Positions 22,321-33,629 are shown, numbered from the stretch's first letter. The stretch: DNA of 64,000 nucleotides from Adiantum capillus-veneris (GCA_014529385.2 CM043944.1:167969740-168033739), one strand, 5' to 3'. Notes: generated by a model not told the origin, from the letters alone. Program-made: numbers and translations.

Positions 22321-24441
22321 CCAATCATCTTATTTTGTTAGAGTACTCAAGTAGCTTCCAATAAGAAGCCAATCACCTTCATAAAGCTCTTTCAAGAATG
22401 ATTCAAGTAGATTAGTCATGCAGACATTGTTACCTTTAACATGAGAGATAGAATAGAACTGTGTGCCTACATCATCTCCCTCGTCAATCATTTGTGACTC
22501 ATCTTCATAACTTACCCTTGATAGCATATCTGCCACTGTATTGTCTTTACCTGCAATGTGCTTAAACTCGGGATTTAAGGACTTAATGTAGGCAATCCAC
22601 CGCAACATAGCAATGTCTGGCGTTGAGCAGCTTGTAATCATCCCAAGAAGTGGTAGACAATCTGTTTCTACAACCACACATGCACCAATTAGGTACTCTT
22701 TCCCACTTTTCAAGGCTGTAACCATACCCCATAACTCTCTCTTTATCTGTGGATAGTTTCTTTGGCGAGCACTTAGTACCTTTGCTCCAAATCTTACCAC
22801 ATACATGTGTCCTTCTTTGTCATCTTGCCCTATTGCCCATCCAATCCCTGTAGGACCGGTGTCTACTGTCACAATGACTGGCCTTTGACACTCAAAGTCT
22901 ACCTTTCTCAAAGTTGTTGCTGACTGGAGCAACTTCTTTAGCTTTTTCATGGATTTTACATGTGCTTCTGTCTATTTAAACTTCTGATTCTTTCTAAGCA
23001 GCTGATAAAGAGGATCAGCTACATGTGCATAATGTGGAATCCAAATAACATAGAAGACACATGCTCCGAGAAACCTTCTAACCTCAGTGATGCTAGTGCA
23101 TGTTTCTTTCATTCTTTGGATGGCATCTACCTTTGCTGGACAAGGTTTCCTACCATATGGCCCGCACATGTGCCCCACAATGAGTACTTCATTGACACCA
23201 AACATAGACTTTTTCCCTGACAATGTAAGATTCACTTCTTCCAACTTAGACAAAATTTTATCACAATCATTTATGTGATTTAGCACAAACCTGCAACATC
23301 CCTTGAGATCCAAAGCTTCATCTTTGTCACTTTCTTCATATCCTTTGATAGGCAAATCATCAATGAAAGGCATTGTGATTTGAGGAATAAAGTCACGTAA
23401 GACCTTATTCATCCCATTCATCATATGTGCAACCGAGTTGGTTCCTCCCTGTGGCAAGGTACACATCCTTACCAAACCCAAAGGTGTCCTCATGGTTGTC
23501 AAGTCTCTGCTTTTGATTGCAAGCTGAAATTGATCATACCCTGAGTAGAGATCCCCCATTGAGTAGATTGCCCTCCCTGCAAACGCCTCTGCAAACTCAT
23601 CCACAATCGGACCTGTACCTACATTTCTAATCGTCGCCTTGTTTACTGGTTGCATATCTTGGATGAAGCATAGAGAACCATTCTTCTTTGGAACTGTGAA
23701 CCACCTGTTTGAGTATGGAGCATAAGAAGGCTCCAAGATTCCCATTTTGATTTTCTCATTCAGTAGCTCTACTAACTTTGGCAAATGAGCCTTTGGAACT
23801 GAAATAGGCTGCAAATTCCAAGGCACATGAGGTATTGTGAAAATTACCATAGGAGCTACAATAGAAGGATCAACACATCCTATCTCATGTGGCTCAAATG
23901 CAAAAGCCTTACCATGCTTTGAAAGCATTTCTTTGAAGCACTTTGTGTCCTCCTGTGTTAGAAACTCCTCGCGACCAATCTGCAACTCTTGGAAAGACTC
24001 CTTTGTGAAGGTATGCCCAATATTCTTAGGATTCCTCAAACTTGGTTGTAAAGAAGCCTGCTCAATTTTTTCCCTATTGTTGGGTGGTAAGGATGAAACT
24101 ACTGGTTTCACCTTCTTTGCTACACTCTTGTACTTAGTTTCAACATGGACTTCTGGGCCAACTGTTTGGTTTTCTTTAAAGGCTTCTATTACTTGATACA
24201 TTTCCATAGAGCAAACTTCCACAGCTTCATTTTCAAGATGCAAACTAGACCCCATTATAGCATCAAGCTCACCCATAGTATCTACAAAAGAAACTTGTTC
24301 ACACAAACCCAAAATATTTTCAGTAGGCTCTAGCAACCCACTTTCTTTCATGCCCATTTGTACATTATGTACATATTGCCTCTCACATCTCTTCAAATCT
24401 TCAAGTTTTGTAAAACATACTGATCCATTCCTTGTTACCAA
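22321..24441 (-). pseudogene. Reverse transcriptase and RNase H of element C
   Basis: Minus strand, 24441 to 22330. The RT reads APYSNRWFTVPKKNGSLCFI, then IYSMGDLYSGYDQFQLAI, RMCTLPQGGTNSVAHMM and MPFIDDLPIKGYEESDKDE. The catalytic box is therefore F-I-D-D rather than the usual Y-x-D-D. After RT comes VRRFLGACVFYVIWIPHYAH. RNase H follows with VTVDTGPTGIGWAIGQ, RELWGMVTALKSGKEYL, ETDCLP and GKDNTVADMLSR, so most active-site residues are visible. One TAG (about 22973) separates RT from RNase H, at a place where Trp is expected. Confidence 0.9.
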
Positions 24442-24574
24442 GGAGCCCGTTGAGAAAGTTTCACCTATTTTTGGATCAGGCGAGACCCTTTTTTTTTCTG
24501 TACCACTGCAATCCCGCTTTACAATGGTACTTGGCCAAAACCCATCATTTCCCTATGGTCATGAAACTCTTTTC

Positions 24575-25010
24575 TCACCTTTGGTTGTCACGATTTCTTT
24601 CATGGTTCACACAAACTGTGAGAAATCGGATAGCACGTTTACCATCTTTGCTACGTATCCTAGCATATGCCGAACCATCATCCATTACCTTTGTTTCCAT
24701 TCGAACTCCCACAATGTAGGGCTGTCCAAGGATGAGATGATATGAAGATGTATCATGTACAAAGAAGTTTTGGTCAATCTTTACATCACCTATTGTCACC
24801 TTCACACCTGAACATGCTGCATACAATTCACCGGATGAATTGTTTGCCACTTTTACCATCTAGTCATGATCTCTGTCCATTGGCCATTTGCACTTGTTGT
24901 AGAGACTCTTTGACATTATGTTTATTTCTGAACCATGGTCAATCAAGGCAACAAAATGGTTCTTCAAGATCACCTACCTTGACCAAAGTTTCTGTAGTAG
25001 CCCTTGCCCA
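24575..25010 (-). pseudogene. Retropepsin of element C
   Basis: Minus strand. The active site reads FVALIDHGSEINIMSKSLYN, so D-H-G replaces D-[ST]-G. The second part has FFVHDTSSYHLILGQPYI with the ILG motif. A frameshift just before the active site (about 24955-24975) and a TAG near 24860 break it. It would cut the gag-pol polyprotein. Confidence 0.85.
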
Positions 25011-26243
25011 GTGACTTCGTGAATAGTAGCTCCTAGGAATATCTTCAACTTCTTCATCATCATTTGAGAAATGCACTTGCTTCACTCTCCCACTAGATTG
25101 GTAGCATCCTACCATAGCTCCATCATCCTCCTTATTTTGCAGTTGCATCCCTTGTGTCTTTGAGGTTTCCCCTTCAACCTGTGGACGAGAAACTTCAGCA
25201 AGGGTTTGCCTCTTCCTCTTGATGATGTCAATGATCTCCTCATGGAATTCACGCTTTGCAATGCCAATAACTTCTCCCAGAGTAAACTCAATTTTGCTAT
25301 TTAAGATCCTTTCCTCCAAGACTTTCTTTAAATCTGTAGCAACCTCAATATCAGATTGTAGTTTATAAGTTGGGCCTTTTGTCTTACCTTTTGCTGGCTC
25401 TTTCTTCTTTCCTGTTGTAGACTCCTCCATGAGTACTTCAGGTGGAGATGCTTCTTGTGTTGAGGGTGTTTGAGAAGGCATCGAGTCGCTTCTTCCCCCA
25501 CTTCTAGAAGCTCTTTTTGATGGTCCTTCATCAGCATTCTCACGTCTGCGCTTCTCTTCTACAATAGCCTCATTTTGTTGGCATTTTGTAATGTAGACAT
25601 GCACTGATAATGAGTCCACTGGATCATTCCATCCTGTTTCTAGACGTATGCAATCACCTGCTTCATGTAGAATCTCTTTTGTAAGCTTTCCCTTTTTAGC
25701 TAATTGCATGACATTTGGCCAAATTTGACCATGATGGTCATTCACCTCTTCATCACTAAGATGCTCAATTTTTACTCCATAAGTAGCTGCCTCAACTGAA
25801 GAGGTGGCATGGTTAGTTGCCATATCTTCAACTAAGGTTTGCATCCCCCCCTTCCCAAAGTTAGTTCTCAAGGGTAGACCTGTCTCTCTTAAGTGGATTT
25901 TACCATCCTTAAAAAAGACAACATCTTTTGATAAAGCATCACTAAAATCATCACAATCCCTTCTTACATGGTCTGTACTATCACACAAAATACATCTATT
26001 AACAAACCCTTCTTTGGGTTGTTGCCTTTGCCTAGGAAGTGGCCCTGATGATTGGCCTTTTTCTTCAAGCTTTGCAAGCTTCACCTTCAAGTCACGCATT
26101 CCCTTCACAAGTTCATCTAGCATGGACTCATCAAACTTAGGAGCGATAAAAGTAGGCTTTACCATTTTGTCAGAAGTTGAGGTTGAAGGACTTGTAGTGT
26201 TTACTACCATCTTGTCCCTTCTTCTTTGTCGTTTGGCAAGCAA
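24939..26243 (-). CDS. Gag C-terminal half with zinc knuckle (element C)
   Basis: Minus strand, 434 codons. The N-terminal segment is basic (LAKRQRRRDKM), followed by a helical stretch and a zinc knuckle CILCDSTDHVRRDC (CX2CX4HX4C) at 25953-25994. A middle part has WPNVMQLAKKGKLTKEI. A long Lys/Glu/Ser-rich linker leads to the protease. The only in-frame separation from the upstream capsid segment is a TAA at 26256-26258. It ends by frameshift at the protease. It binds element RNA in the particle. Confidence 0.85.
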   Translation of the reverse strand: MLAKRQRRRDKMVVNTTSPSTSTSDKMVKPTFIAPKFDESMLDELVKGMRDLKVKLAKLEEKGQSSGPLPRQRQQPKEGFVNRCILCDSTDHVRRDCDDFSDALSKDVVFFKDGKIHLRETGLPLRTNFGKGGMQTLVEDMATNHATSSVEAATYGVKIEHLSDEEVNDHHGQIWPNVMQLAKKGKLTKEILHEAGDCIRLETGWNDPVDSLSVHVYITKCQQNEAIVEEKRRRENADEGPSKRASRSGGRSDSMPSQTPSTQEASPPEVLMEESTTGKKKEPAKGKTKGPTYKLQSDIEVATDLKKVLEERILNSKIEFTLGEVIGIAKREFHEEIIDIIKRKRQTLAEVSRPQVEGETSKTQGMQLQNKEDDGAMVGCYQSSGRVKQVHFSNDDEEVEDIPRSYYSRSHWARATTETLVKVGDLEEPFCCLD

Positions 26244-26255
26244 CGAGACAACACC

Positions 26256-26962
26256 TTAAACTTCATTCCAGTCGGTCTTTAGTCCTTGCTCAGCATCTTT
26301 ATCTTTAAGAAGAAGCTCCAAATTTTCTTGAAACTCTTTACCTGCGGATTGTAAGAAAAGATCTGTCTTCTCTGCATCTAGTGTGGCCCTTTTTAACCTG
26401 GTGAGTTGTGTATAGCGCCGCTCAAATTTCCTAAGTAGCTCTGTTATTGATAGTCCTTGCTTTGGCTTGACTACCCATTCTAAGAACGTCCTTTTTGTCA
26501 CTCTCTCCGAGTCCTCCATGAAATATTCCTCCCTTAAAGCTACTTGTAGTTCTTCCCAATTTCTCCCATGCCCATCTTTAATTCCCCTAACATGCTCCCT
26601 AATTTCTGGAGCAACAACTAGCTCAAAGCTTTGAATCATCTTACCTTCTGACACGCGATGCAGCTCCATCTCCTTCACATACTCGCGTAAGTACTTGGTT
26701 ACATCTTTGCCATTGAACTGATCCATTCTGTTGACGACCGCTTGTATGGCCTTCGTTGCTGAAATCTCCCTTCTTTCAGTAGCATGTTGTTGTTGCATGA
26801 ACATTGCAAATGCTGAAACATTTGCATTGTTGCTGGGTCAAAATACATACCCTGTGGCTCAACATGATCACCCATGGTTACCCACAAACTCTCACCCTGG
26901 CAGATTCGCATCGGGTTCACCAAAAATATGTCAAGAAGTTGGCGGTCTTGCCAGGAAGGCAC
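26256..26962 (-). CDS. Gag capsid-like segment of element C
   Basis: Minus strand. The main frame runs 26804-26259, with another N-terminal frame up to 26962. It has NRMDQFNGKDVTKYLREYVK, then WEELQVALREEYFMED and TFLEWVVKPKQGLSITELLR, the pattern of the Ty3 gag capsid. It stops at TAA 26256-26258, after which the same frame continues as gag (VVSLLAKRQ), so the stop is a nonsense change. The start codon is uncertain. Confidence 0.8.
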
Positions 26963-26989
26963 CGGGCCTCTTACTGTGAGAGTTTGTGA

Positions 26990-27578
26990 GGAAGCTCAAG
27001 GGTTATGAGAAGGAGCTAAGATGTAGATAACATAGCTTCTAGAGTTAAAGAAGAAATCTAGCCAAAGAAGCCGCTCACTTTCCCTTATAAACACACACGT
27101 GATGGAGAGAACTCATGAAAGATAGTCAGAACAAAACAAAAATAAAAACATCGAGATTACGATCATATCGTATCATGGGTAGGATAAAAGGGTTAATGGA
27201 TGAGTTAATGATATTTAATCTTTGTTGTCCAAATAAGCTATGGATTGCTCTTTGGAACTGTAGCTTTGTGCTTACTATAATGTATATGTTTTGTCTAGCG
27301 ATTGGGATTAGTTGTGAGTACAAATCCTCTTGATTCATAATAAAATAACCACATTCACATCAAAAGAGAAGTCATAGTCAATAATAGGTAGTATGATGGG
27401 ATCTGGTGAGAGAAGTACTTCGTTGAGCCTTTCAGGACCAAAAAGAGACACTATGCGTTGCTGAAAGTGAATCTTACGGCTAATCCAAATGTTGACCCTA
27501 ATAGATTGCACTGAATGGAATTGAAAGAAATTACCTCTATGTGGATTATGGTTATTCTCATCAATGATATACTTAGTA
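26990..27578 (-). other. Leader of element C with two tandem related short frames
   Basis: Between the 5' LTR and gag, minus strand. One frame ends at 27335-27337. A second 70-codon frame (27338-27126) begins with an ATG overlapping that stop (ATGA). Both encode a similar stretch, SLFGPERLN...PIILPII-YD...DV and SLFGQQRLN...PFILPMIRYD...DV, about 44% identical over 34 residues. No canonical tRNA primer site was found next to the LTR end. Confidence 0.55.
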
Positions 27579-29097
27579 TGTTCAAAGATAAAGGTGTGAA
27601 ATAAGTGAAAGGAGAAGAAGAAGAGAGTTTCTCTCCCAAGCCCTATTGTTGTCCTTAGGCAATAAGGATACTGCGGGGAGAGAAGTACCTGTAGCAAGGA
27701 GATTCTAGAGTTTGTGGAAGAGAATGAGAATCTTAACAGAGAGAGATGCTTGTGGAAGATGAAGATATGGTTACTAACCTTGTGCACATAATTGTTTCCC
27801 GCAAGAAGGTTGTACCCATTACATTGACAAGGTTGCTGCTTGAATACCTTCCAATGAAACAATTAGGACACAACAAGAGAGATCAAAGGAGTAGTAAAGA
27901 TAGAATTAAGGATAGATCTAAGTGTGGTGGTGGTATTAAAGATAGATAATGAGGGATAGAGATAGAGTTAGAGACAAGTATTGGACTAGATATGCAAATG
28001 AAAGGAAAACTAGCAACATATATCTTACATGAGAGCAATCGCCACCACCTTAATGGAGAGAGAAGATGAGGCAAGACTTTAACCTTTCTTCAAGAGAAAG
28101 TGTGGCACTAAGATGAGTGTGTCACAATGGAATTGAGCTATTCTCACTCACTCATAACTTGCCTCAATGAAGAGAAGGTTGCCCTTTTTATAGGTGAGGG
28201 AGCCATGTTTTACATAATCACTTGATTAGGCTAAAAAGTTAGCCCAAATCAAATGTTCTTTGGATATTTCTTAAAATCGGCAATATTAGAACTCAAAATA
28301 TCATGAAATTCAGCATTTTTGGTCGTTGAGGCTCCATGTGGGTGCATGATGTATGTGGGCCCCACCTAGGCATCTTCTGTGTGGCTCCAGCAGGGGGTCC
28401 CAACTTGTGTGTCTTGTCCTTCAAGGCATCTTTGAGGTGTCACATTCATATGCTTATGTCTTTTACCCTCCAAATATCTTATTTTATGGAAAAAGATCAA
28501 GATTACCTCTTTTCACTTGATTCACATGTTTACCATCTCTTCTTGCAGTGTAGTTGTGAGAGGATTTTTCACTCTTTTCCCTGTAACTTTTGACGTGTAA
28601 CTCGGATTGACATGCTTCAAAAGGCAAAATTGGCCTACTAAAAGAGCTTGACTTGGTTTTGGCCTTTTCTCCACGCCCTCAGGTTGGGATTTTCAAATTG
28701 GGATGGTCCAAGAAGCTTTGGATCTTCCTTTTCATAAAGTCTTCTAGTAGGCCCTTCCCTCTTGTATGTATCCAAGAAGGTATGCATTATTGAAGGGTTA
28801 TATTATTAAATAAATGTGAAAAGAAGAAAATAATTTATATATAGTAGAGTATAGCTGAGATATTAGAAGAAATATACAAATGCTTTTCCCCCAAACAAAA
28901 AGAGGCACAATCATTGATACTTCTCTTGCAGTACTTTCTAATAGTAATGTACATTTATATTACTTCAAAGGTAATACTAAGGTATGGTAGAAAGATTTTA
29001 TTTATGCATATGAGTTATTATATGAAGTATACTTATGCGTCAAAAGTCACAAGATAAATCGTTTAATGCCCGTTCCCACTATATACGTGCCACAACA
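27579..29097 (-). repeat. 5' LTR of element C
   Basis: 1,519 bp, offset exactly 8,168 bp from the other copy. Minus-strand TATA box at about 28186-28192. Confidence 0.93.
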
Positions 29098-29595
29098 CAA
29101 CAGCGCGATGGCCAATAGACCAACCTTAGCATGGACAGACACACCTCGAGTGCCTGCATTGATGCCGGCCCCACCTCTTGAACAAACATCACAACATATG
29201 GTCCCTAGGGCCCAAAATTTTGCTCAAACAACACCCTTACCACCTCCAGTGCTAGGACCGCAACCACCACATCCGAGAATCACTTCTGTGAATCAAGTGG
29301 GTTGTGAGTCATCTATTTCTTGTTTGGAAGGCTATTGAGGAAGATATAGATCCTAATATCACATATGGGATGGATGTGCTTGAAGAAAGTCCACAATACT
29401 ACATGGAGGACTATTGGGGACAAGTCAAACTTGTATATCAATTACACTACTAAGAGACCAAAATATCAATTACACTACTAAGAGACCGCCTATTCAATGC
29501 TATGAGTGTGGAGGTCCACATCGTGTAGCCGAGTGTCCTATTAGGCTACAAAGAACGCCACACTAATACAAACCAATCAAGCGAGCACGTCTACA
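29098..29595 (+). pseudogene. Gag continuation of element B with first zinc knuckle
   Basis: The proline-rich frame (to 29338) continues gag after element C. A zinc knuckle, CYECGGPHRVAEC (CX2CX3HX4C), lies at 29498-29536. A duplication of tatcaattacactactaagagac (29434-29486) and a stop near 29562 lie around it. Confidence 0.65.
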
Positions 29596-30981
29596 ATGCC
29601 GATACTCATGTGTAATCGATGTGGCATAGATCATTTGATTGCCCAATGTCCAAATAATCCAAATGCACCGAAGATCACGCCATTAAACTTGATTGAAGTT
29701 ACCGAGGAGCCATCACCAAGTACACCCGTGGTACCAGTAAACGTACTCACACGATCGATGCTCCAAAAACAAAATTATATTCTTGAGGAAAGAGACACGG
29801 CATCAATTGCCCAATCTCAGAAGAAGAAGAAAACACGACGAAAGAGATCGCAAAAAGCAGCGAAGTCAGACCCCAGTTCAAAGACCAACATAAGGACTGG
29901 TGATGACCCCGTATATATGAACGACGCTGAAGAAGATTCTAATTCGGGTGAAACCATGGAGACCAAAACGACCACTAACATAGAAACCAACAAGGAAGAT
30001 GTTCATGAGCCACAATGGCTAGGATCCAAAAAGAAGATAGGAACTTACCCAAACCCTATAGAGGAGATTGAGCGAGTCAAGCAATTAAGGAGTTTGATAG
30101 AAGATACCCAAAGGGATCTAGAACCAGAACCTAGGAAGATCGAGATTACAGAAACCGTGTTCCCTATGCAACAACAACCTCGCCAAGTCCATAGACCCTT
30201 GGACATACCTAGTGTCATCCAAGAAGAAAGTGACTTAAAGTCATGGGAAAGTGGGCGTACTCACTTCTTGATGGAAAGAATGTTTACAGAGGGACTACCT
30301 GATCCTATCGAAGAAAGGGAGATCCCATCTTCCCCACGTCAAGGGACTCAAGGCCAAAAGGTGCCGTTAAACATTGCCAAATTGATGGATTTCATGTCTT
30401 CAGAAGTTAGAACCACCATCATGTCCAAACTATATAAAGACGCCGAGCTAGTCTCAGCTCTTCGAGCCTTCCTCAATGGAGAACTGAAGTTTGGGCTACG
30501 ACAATTTGCACAGATGGATAGAGCTGGGGAGATGCAAATACAGGAGGAACACTTAGATCCACAACCCAACCTAGATGAGAACCTTGTTATAGAAATACTT
30601 GTTAACAAGTTGGGACAATACTTTAAGGGTGATGAATCTAATGCGACTATACCAATCACTACTAAGGGATTAACTGTGAAGGGAATCCTTGATGGTGGCG
30701 CTGGGGTTAGCATTGTGACTAAAAATTGCTGGGAAACTATGGGAAGACCTCACCTTGCGACCACAACCATAGTAGTGAAGATGGCCAATGGGTCTATTGT
30801 TAAACCTATTGGGATGCTAGAAGATCTCAAGATCAAGGTCTTTGGACATAAAATAAGGATTACCTTTATTGTTATGGATTTCTCCAAACACACTATGGCA
30901 TCGGAGATGATCTTAGGACATCCTTTCATGAGGGAAGCAAAAATGGTGCATGACTGGTCCAAAAACCATGTCTACTTTTAG
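29596..30981 (+). CDS. Gag C-terminus, zinc knuckle and retropepsin of element B, 461 aa
   Basis: A second zinc knuckle, CNRCGIDHLIAQC (29611-29649), opens the frame. Next come VNVLTRSMLQKQNY and a long Lys/Glu-rich linker. A domain around residues 260-310 (EVRTTIMSKLYKDAELVSAL) is shared with fragment E. The retropepsin (residues 350-460) has ILDGGAGVSIV at the active site and ASEMILGHPFMREAKMVHDW. The active site D-G-G replaces D-[ST]-G, so activity is doubtful. The frame is open for 461 codons and no RT follows. No autonomous function is expected. Confidence 0.85.
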   Translation: MPILMCNRCGIDHLIAQCPNNPNAPKITPLNLIEVTEEPSPSTPVVPVNVLTRSMLQKQNYILEERDTASIAQSQKKKKTRRKRSQKAAKSDPSSKTNIRTGDDPVYMNDAEEDSNSGETMETKTTTNIETNKEDVHEPQWLGSKKKIGTYPNPIEEIERVKQLRSLIEDTQRDLEPEPRKIEITETVFPMQQQPRQVHRPLDIPSVIQEESDLKSWESGRTHFLMERMFTEGLPDPIEEREIPSSPRQGTQGQKVPLNIAKLMDFMSSEVRTTIMSKLYKDAELVSALRAFLNGELKFGLRQFAQMDRAGEMQIQEEHLDPQPNLDENLVIEILVNKLGQYFKGDESNATIPITTKGLTVKGILDGGAGVSIVTKNCWETMGRPHLATTTIVVKMANGSIVKPIGMLEDLKIKVFGHKIRITFIVMDFSKHTMASEMILGHPFMREAKMVHDWSKNHVYF

Positions 30982-31002
30982 TTCCAAGATTCTGTCATTC
31001 GA

Positions 31003-31960
31003 GTGGATCTTGTGATGGGTCGAGCACATCCTCCAAGAAACAGGTTGATAATTGATCATAGATCTGACACCACAGTTCACTCGGCCCCATTGCAGTATTG
31101 TTATACGTGTAAAGCGGACACTGATGTTGGGGAAGATTCTCCTTATATGGATATACTACCTGGGATGACTGAGTCGGACAATGTGGATTGGGTCCACCTA
31201 GCAGCAACCATAGACACTTGGGGGAATAGGGGGACAACCTAGGTAACACCTGAGGGGGATGAAATGCCCGTACCCTTAAATATGCTACAAGCAATGCATA
31301 CAGCCTCTGCCAAGACTCATCCTAATATAACGAAGAAAACATACAAGTGGGTCCCTAAAGCTTCTTTAGTGACCATAGCTAGTGCTAAAAAATAGAAGCC
31401 TTGTAAGAAACGTTCCACTCGCTCCAAGAAATGTAAGAAAACGTGGCGCTGGATTCCTAAACGACTATTGGAAGCCCAAGGCTACTATCAAGGAAATGAT
31501 CAAATCTGGGTGCCCAAACGTAGATTGTGTTCTTACCTGTCACCTGACCCATGTGAGCCCAATCCCGTAGCTCCAAAACGAATCGACAATCGAGGAAAGA
31601 AAAAAATCACAGAATGCTACACACCCGCTCCAGAGCTAGTCTGAGTACCGAAGAAAGAACGATTTGTTCCACCTAGCTCAACAAGGGGGGAGTCCCATGA
31701 AGCTTCTAGCTCCTCATGTAATGCATCCATAGAGGTAAAAGCTTCTCCACATCGTCGACCTACAATAGTGGACCTCCATAAAGCTACAAAGGAATCCACA
31801 CCTCCCAGTGTTCAAGAATCACCTGATGAACCACTTCAAGTTCGATCCTGGGAGAGTACCTTACCACCCTTGCAACTCGATGAGGCACCTAAGGTAATAG
31901 CCTTGGGTTTTTTGCTTTTCAAGGAAAAGCGCCCACACAGGGAACCTCTAGGGCTCTAGT
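31003..31960 (+). pseudogene. C-terminal coding remnant of element B
   Basis: A frame starting at 31003 has LQYCYTCKAD, then DNVDWVHLAATIDTWGNRG. The next parts, in shifted frames, are rich in Lys/Pro/Ser (KYKWVPKASLVT... and VDLHKATKESTPPSVQ) and end near 31957. There is no polymerase or integrase motif. A similar CX2C...LAT[IL]D layout occurs in element D. The role is unknown. Confidence 0.5.
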
Positions 31961-33615
31961 ACCATAGGCGATACATGTGAGTGAAGTACCCAATCAAGCT
32001 GAGATTTCTCTTCCAGCTTAAGATTTTACATTGTGGCACTTTGATTTTTTGTTTGTTCATTTTCAACATTTTAATTTTGTAACTTTGGGGGATCATATAA
32101 CACTATTACCCTCCCCAGGCTCATCACATTAGTAAAATCCCTTTATAATACTTAAGCTAAAGGTCAATAGGGTCAAGCCCACTAGAAAGCCCTAGTACAT
32201 TTCACACAATGCTGCCTAAATCGGATTAAGAACCTAAGTAACCATTGATTATTAGGAAGGCATTCCCCATGGTATTAAGAGAAGATCTCTAACACCTAAC
32301 TTGGTCAAACTAGCTTAGCCGGACTGCTTGATTTTTAAACCTAGACAAGTGATTATGACAAAAAATTACATTGAATTAAATGTTTGTTACTAAGCAAATG
32401 TGCTGGATATTATGCTACCAATCACAATCAAAGCAGACAATCATAGATGCAAAAAAGATAAGGGGCAATGCTAATGGACAAGAAACACCTGTTTGTGTCG
32501 ATGGTCGCGCTTGATTTGAAGAGTGAGTCGAGATAAAGATTCCATGAAGGTCCAAATCCTAACAACAGCAACACGCTCCTGTACACACTAGGAAACACAA
32601 GGAATACCTCTAGGAGGCACATCAGTGGGAAAAAAGAACTTTGCTAATCACTCAACTCTAAAACAGAAACACTCCTATTGTATTAATCCTACCTACCCTC
32701 CATCCCTCAAGTGATGGGGATCAAAGGTATTTTATGACATAGGTTTCTGTTTCAATGTACCGGATGTGAATGTATAGGTCTGAGTCAATGTTTTGACTTT
32801 CATTGTGCATACTCGTTTGCTAATTGCTCTTGCTCTTTATTTTTTTATTTTTTTGTGAGTATAAGGCTTTATATATATACATTCCCTAAGATTGGTGATT
32901 GAGAGGTCAGGGAAACAAAGTTGAGAGGGGGGTGAGTGAATGATGACTGTCAGCAAACATTCCCCCCTTCCTTGGGTAGATCATATTGTTTGAAATGTGC
33001 TCGTCACCCTTTGAAGCCAATTGTTCCAGTCAATAATAGGTGAGGATTTTTGCCAATAGTTTTCATACAAAATAAGCACACACATCAAAATTGAATCACT
33101 GTGAAAAGACTTTGGGGGGTCAAAGAAAAGGTAATCAGTCAGGCGATGATTTCATGAGAAATTCCTTTTATCGTAGCTTAACTACAAGGTCTTCTAGGTA
33201 TAGCCTCTAGTCAGTCCTCGAACATGAAATACTTGGCTCTCGCGATTAAACAACTTAATTGACCCGAGAAAATTAAGAAGCTTATCCATGGTATTAATAG
33301 TCGATCTCTAGTGACTTTCTACCGTTAAATTAGTGACCCCATACTTGTTTAATTTTTTACCTTTACATCTGTTTATGCATTTGATTACATTGCAATTTAA
33401 TGTTTATTGCTGACAAATTATTTAAAATTCTGTTACCAATCAATTTGTCTGCCTAAAACTGCATATGCTTTTTAATCGCTTATGAGAATGCAATTACCAT
33501 GCTAATGTTGTTTGATTTTGCAGGACTGAAGAAGTCTAAGGACATTCATCTCAAATGCTCTTCCACCTCGACGAACGAACTTCAACTCAATAGCTTCCGA
33601 GGACGGAATCTACAT
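31961..33615 (+). other. Non-coding 3' region of element B
   Basis: AT-rich, no frame of interest. It separates coding sequence from the polypurine tract. Large non-coding 3' regions are usual in Tat-type elements. Confidence 0.6.
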
Positions 33616-33629
33616 AAGGAAGGGGGGCA
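33616..33629 (+). other. Polypurine tract of element B
   Basis: aaggaaggggggca, immediately before the 3' LTR; the plus-strand primer. Confidence 0.88.

Larger units (their letters stand above)
19411..29097 (-). mobile_element. Element C: young minus-strand Ty3 retrotransposon nested in B
   Basis: The two 1,519-bp LTRs (19411-20929 and 27579-29097) differ at about 8 positions by eye and have no length differences. On the minus strand they begin TGTTGTGGCACG and end TTTGAACA. Between them, on the minus strand, lie gag, a CCHC zinc knuckle, retropepsin, RT, RNase H, integrase and a basic C-terminus. The flanks do not show a matching duplication (ttcca versus caaca). The polyprotein is interrupted several times. 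The RT and protease sequence style differs from the other Ty3 elements in this window. Confidence 0.92.

Noticed and set aside
24350-24745. 131-codon plus-strand frame
   Set aside because: Antisense to the protease and RT linker of element C.
19411-29097. Segmental duplication of 1.5 kb as an explanation of the direct repeat
   Set aside because: The repeats start TG and end CA on the minus strand, sit next to a purine tract, and bracket a complete gag-pol, so they are LTRs.
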